Source: Coxiellaceae bacterium (GTDB lineage: Bacteria; Pseudomonadota; Gammaproteobacteria; Coxiellales; Coxiellaceae). Taken from it: DNA of 6,773 nucleotides. Shown piece after piece: positions 5,557-6,773 of the stretch. Where the stretch lies: positions 1 to 6,773 of the forward strand of contig JABABC010000095.1 in the NCBI GenBank assembly GCA_014238445.1, in the 5' to 3' direction. The notes beneath the pieces were generated by a model that was not told where the DNA came from, did not search any database, and saw nothing but the letters and a program-made list of their open reading frames with translations. The first letter of the stretch is position 1; the number at the start of each line of letters is the position of its first letter. The position numbers and the translations under genes are program-made.

Positions 5557-6506
5557 CACTGATCTGACATAATCTGAATATACGATTGCTGATAGATGGT
5601 TTTCAGCCAGGCTGATAACGCTTTATTATACTGCTGCTCATAAGCCAGCTCACGTGCCTGCTGAGCGGTGACGGCTGTCTGACTCCCCTTCTTATCAAGC
5701 AGCTGCAATACATGCAGACCATTGGGGGCAGAAAATGGAGATGATACCTGACCGACCTTCATCACAGCCAACTGAGTGACAAAAACTCCGGGTAATTTCT
5801 GGGCAGTGCGCCAGCCTAGTTCCGTCACCTCTCCACCTTGCAGCGTATCGGATGCAACACCGGCCTCTAACTGTTTCTGAATCGTTTGTAAAATACTCTC
5901 TGCTTGTTGCTTTTGAGCCTTCGTGGATGATGTTGGCAAAGGGACTAATACATCCACTACCTGATATTGAACACTGGCAGCTTGATGTGCTTCCAACGCT
6001 TGGCGCGCCTTAGCGATATCTTCTGATGATACTTGAAGGTCTTGACCAACGGCTTGACGCTGAAGCTTTGAAATCACCATCTGATCACGAATTTGATCGC
6101 GGAAATTCTGATAGGATAACCCCTGTTGAGACAGTTGCTCTTTGAGTTGAGGCAGTGTCATTTTTTTCTGCTTTGCAATCCGTGAAATCGCTTGAGTTAC
6201 CTCATCATCTGTCGCAGACAATCCTGCTTTGCTAGCCATTTGTAATTGAAGTTTTTGATAAATTAACTGTTTTAAAAGCTGCGCTTGCAATTGACTGTGA
6301 TCCGGTAAACTCACGTGCGTCGCCTGTGCTTGCAACTTAGCTTGATTTAACGCTACATCCAACTCCGATTGCAGTATGATGCTATCATTCACAACGGCGA
6401 CAATCCCATCAGCGGGCTGAACAGGTGAAGCGGGCGAAGGTAACTCCGCAGCATTCACTACCAAACCACCCATCAATAATACCATTACCCCAAATATTCT
6501 CAGCAT
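5556..6506 (-). CDS. surA: SurA-type periplasmic chaperone with one degenerate parvulin domain
   Basis: SurA escorts unfolded outer-membrane proteins, including LptD, through the periplasm to the BAM complex. The 316-residue protein begins with a signal peptide (residues 1-19, cleavage near VNA/A). The SurA N-terminal chaperone domain follows at about 33-160 (GIVAVVNDSIILQSELD, LIYQKLQLQMA, YQNFRDQIRDQMVISKLQR), then one parvulin-like domain at about 181-275 and a C-terminal helix (ARELAYEQQYNKALSAWL) that completes the chaperone core. E. coli SurA has 428 residues and two parvulin domains. The one here matches P1 (VLVPLP, LGWRTAQKLPGVF), and P2 is missing. The first catalytic His of parvulins (SHIL in P1) is Asp185, and about ten residues before GGEV are lost, so isomerase activity is unlikely while chaperone function is plausible. 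It starts 16 bp after lptD, as in E. coli. Confidence 0.93.
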   Translation of the reverse strand: MLRIFGVMVLLMGGLVVNAAELPSPASPVQPADGIVAVVNDSIILQSELDVALNQAKLQAQATHVSLPDHSQLQAQLLKQLIYQKLQLQMASKAGLSATDDEVTQAISRIAKQKKMTLPQLKEQLSQQGLSYQNFRDQIRDQMVISKLQRQAVGQDLQVSSEDIAKARQALEAHQAASVQYQVVDVLVPLPTSSTKAQKQQAESILQTIQKQLEAGVASDTLQGGEVTELGWRTAQKLPGVFVTQLAVMKVGQVSSPFSAPNGLHVLQLLDKKGSQTAVTAQQARELAYEQQYNKALSAWLKTIYQQSYIQIMSDQ

Positions 6507-6522
6507 ACATCACTCTCACTAT

Positions 6523-6773
6523 TTAATAGTCTCCAAACTCATCATGATAAGAAGGGATACCGTTTGCAATGATTGATGAAGCACTCGTTCCCGCGCTTCC
6601 CAACCCCTTTAATAACAACTCTATATAATAACCGGTGTTATAATCATTAGTACTATAATTAAAATAGCGATTTGCTGTAATACGAGTCGCCCAACAACAA
6701 GTACTGTACTGAGCCCCAGCAAAATATGACTCCAGTTGATCATCCGCGACATTATAATACCAATAGCCTCATA
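6523..6773 (-). CDS. lptD: LPS-assembly protein LptD, C-terminal end
   Basis: LptD is the outer-membrane beta-barrel that, with LptE, inserts lipopolysaccharide into the outer leaflet. Only its last 81 residues are readable here (codons 6768 down to the TAA at 6523-6525). They align with the end of E. coli LptD: GYWYYN, then FAGAQYSTCCWATRI, where the paired cysteines correspond to Cys724-Cys725 that form the interdomain disulfides, then the last barrel strand YYIELLLKGLG and a short tail with IPSYHDEFGDY. The position directly before surA supports the call. One oddity: the in-frame codon at 6769-6771 is TGA, just before GYWYYN. Either the sequence has an error or frameshift at the window edge, or the gene is interrupted. 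With only two bases beyond it I cannot decide, so I keep it as a partial coding sequence. Confidence 0.85.

Noticed and set aside
6637..6660. TATAAT-like sequences inside the lptD tail as a promoter for surA
   Set aside because: They fall in Asn/Tyr-rich coding sequence, and no paired -35 at a good spacing was found on the minus strand; co-transcription with lptD is simpler.

Overview
The window looks like the chromosome of a gammaproteobacterium. The order folA (+) facing a minus-strand lptD–surA–rsmA–apaH run is the arrangement known from E. coli and relatives, and each of these proteins aligns by eye with its gammaproteobacterial family. A candidate PmrA-type regulatory element in front of a coiled-coil, effector-like gene points weakly towards Legionellales (Legionella/Coxiella relatives). 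That placement is an inference, not a demonstrated assignment.

Plus strand, left half: the 3' part of gmhB (heptose bisphosphate phosphatase, LPS core precursor) ends in an intrinsic terminator. It is followed by a well-promoted 36-codon ORF (500-610) of unknown function, then folA (dihydrofolate reductase). A 227-bp AT-rich intergenic stretch follows, with a tandem TTAAT element and an extended -10. These lead into a 300-residue, highly charged, largely helical protein with three perfect 18-bp repeats near its N-terminus, closed by a strong terminator at 2391-2417. This gene sits exactly at the folA/apaH convergence point, where E. coli has nothing comparable, so it looks like an insertion into a conserved locus.

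Minus strand, right half: a compact, probably co-transcribed run lptD (C-terminal end only) > surA > rsmA > universal stress protein > S49 signal-peptide-peptidase-like membrane protease > apaH, with gaps of -1 to 27 bp. Compared with E. coli (lptD-surA-pdxA-rsmA-apaG-apaH), pdxA is absent, and a stress protein plus an S49 peptidase occupy the apaG position. SurA is short: one degenerate parvulin domain instead of two. ApaH carries an altered GDxVxRGP motif. The lptD tail has an in-frame TGA two codons from the window edge.

Functionally the minus-strand genes link outer-membrane biogenesis (LptD, SurA), ribosome maturation (RsmA), stress response (Usp), membrane-protein turnover (S49) and dinucleoside-polyphosphate clearance (ApaH). 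The most interesting material is the effector-like gene with its PmrA-like upstream element, and the small ORF before folA. No tRNA, rRNA, CRISPR or insertion sequence was seen.
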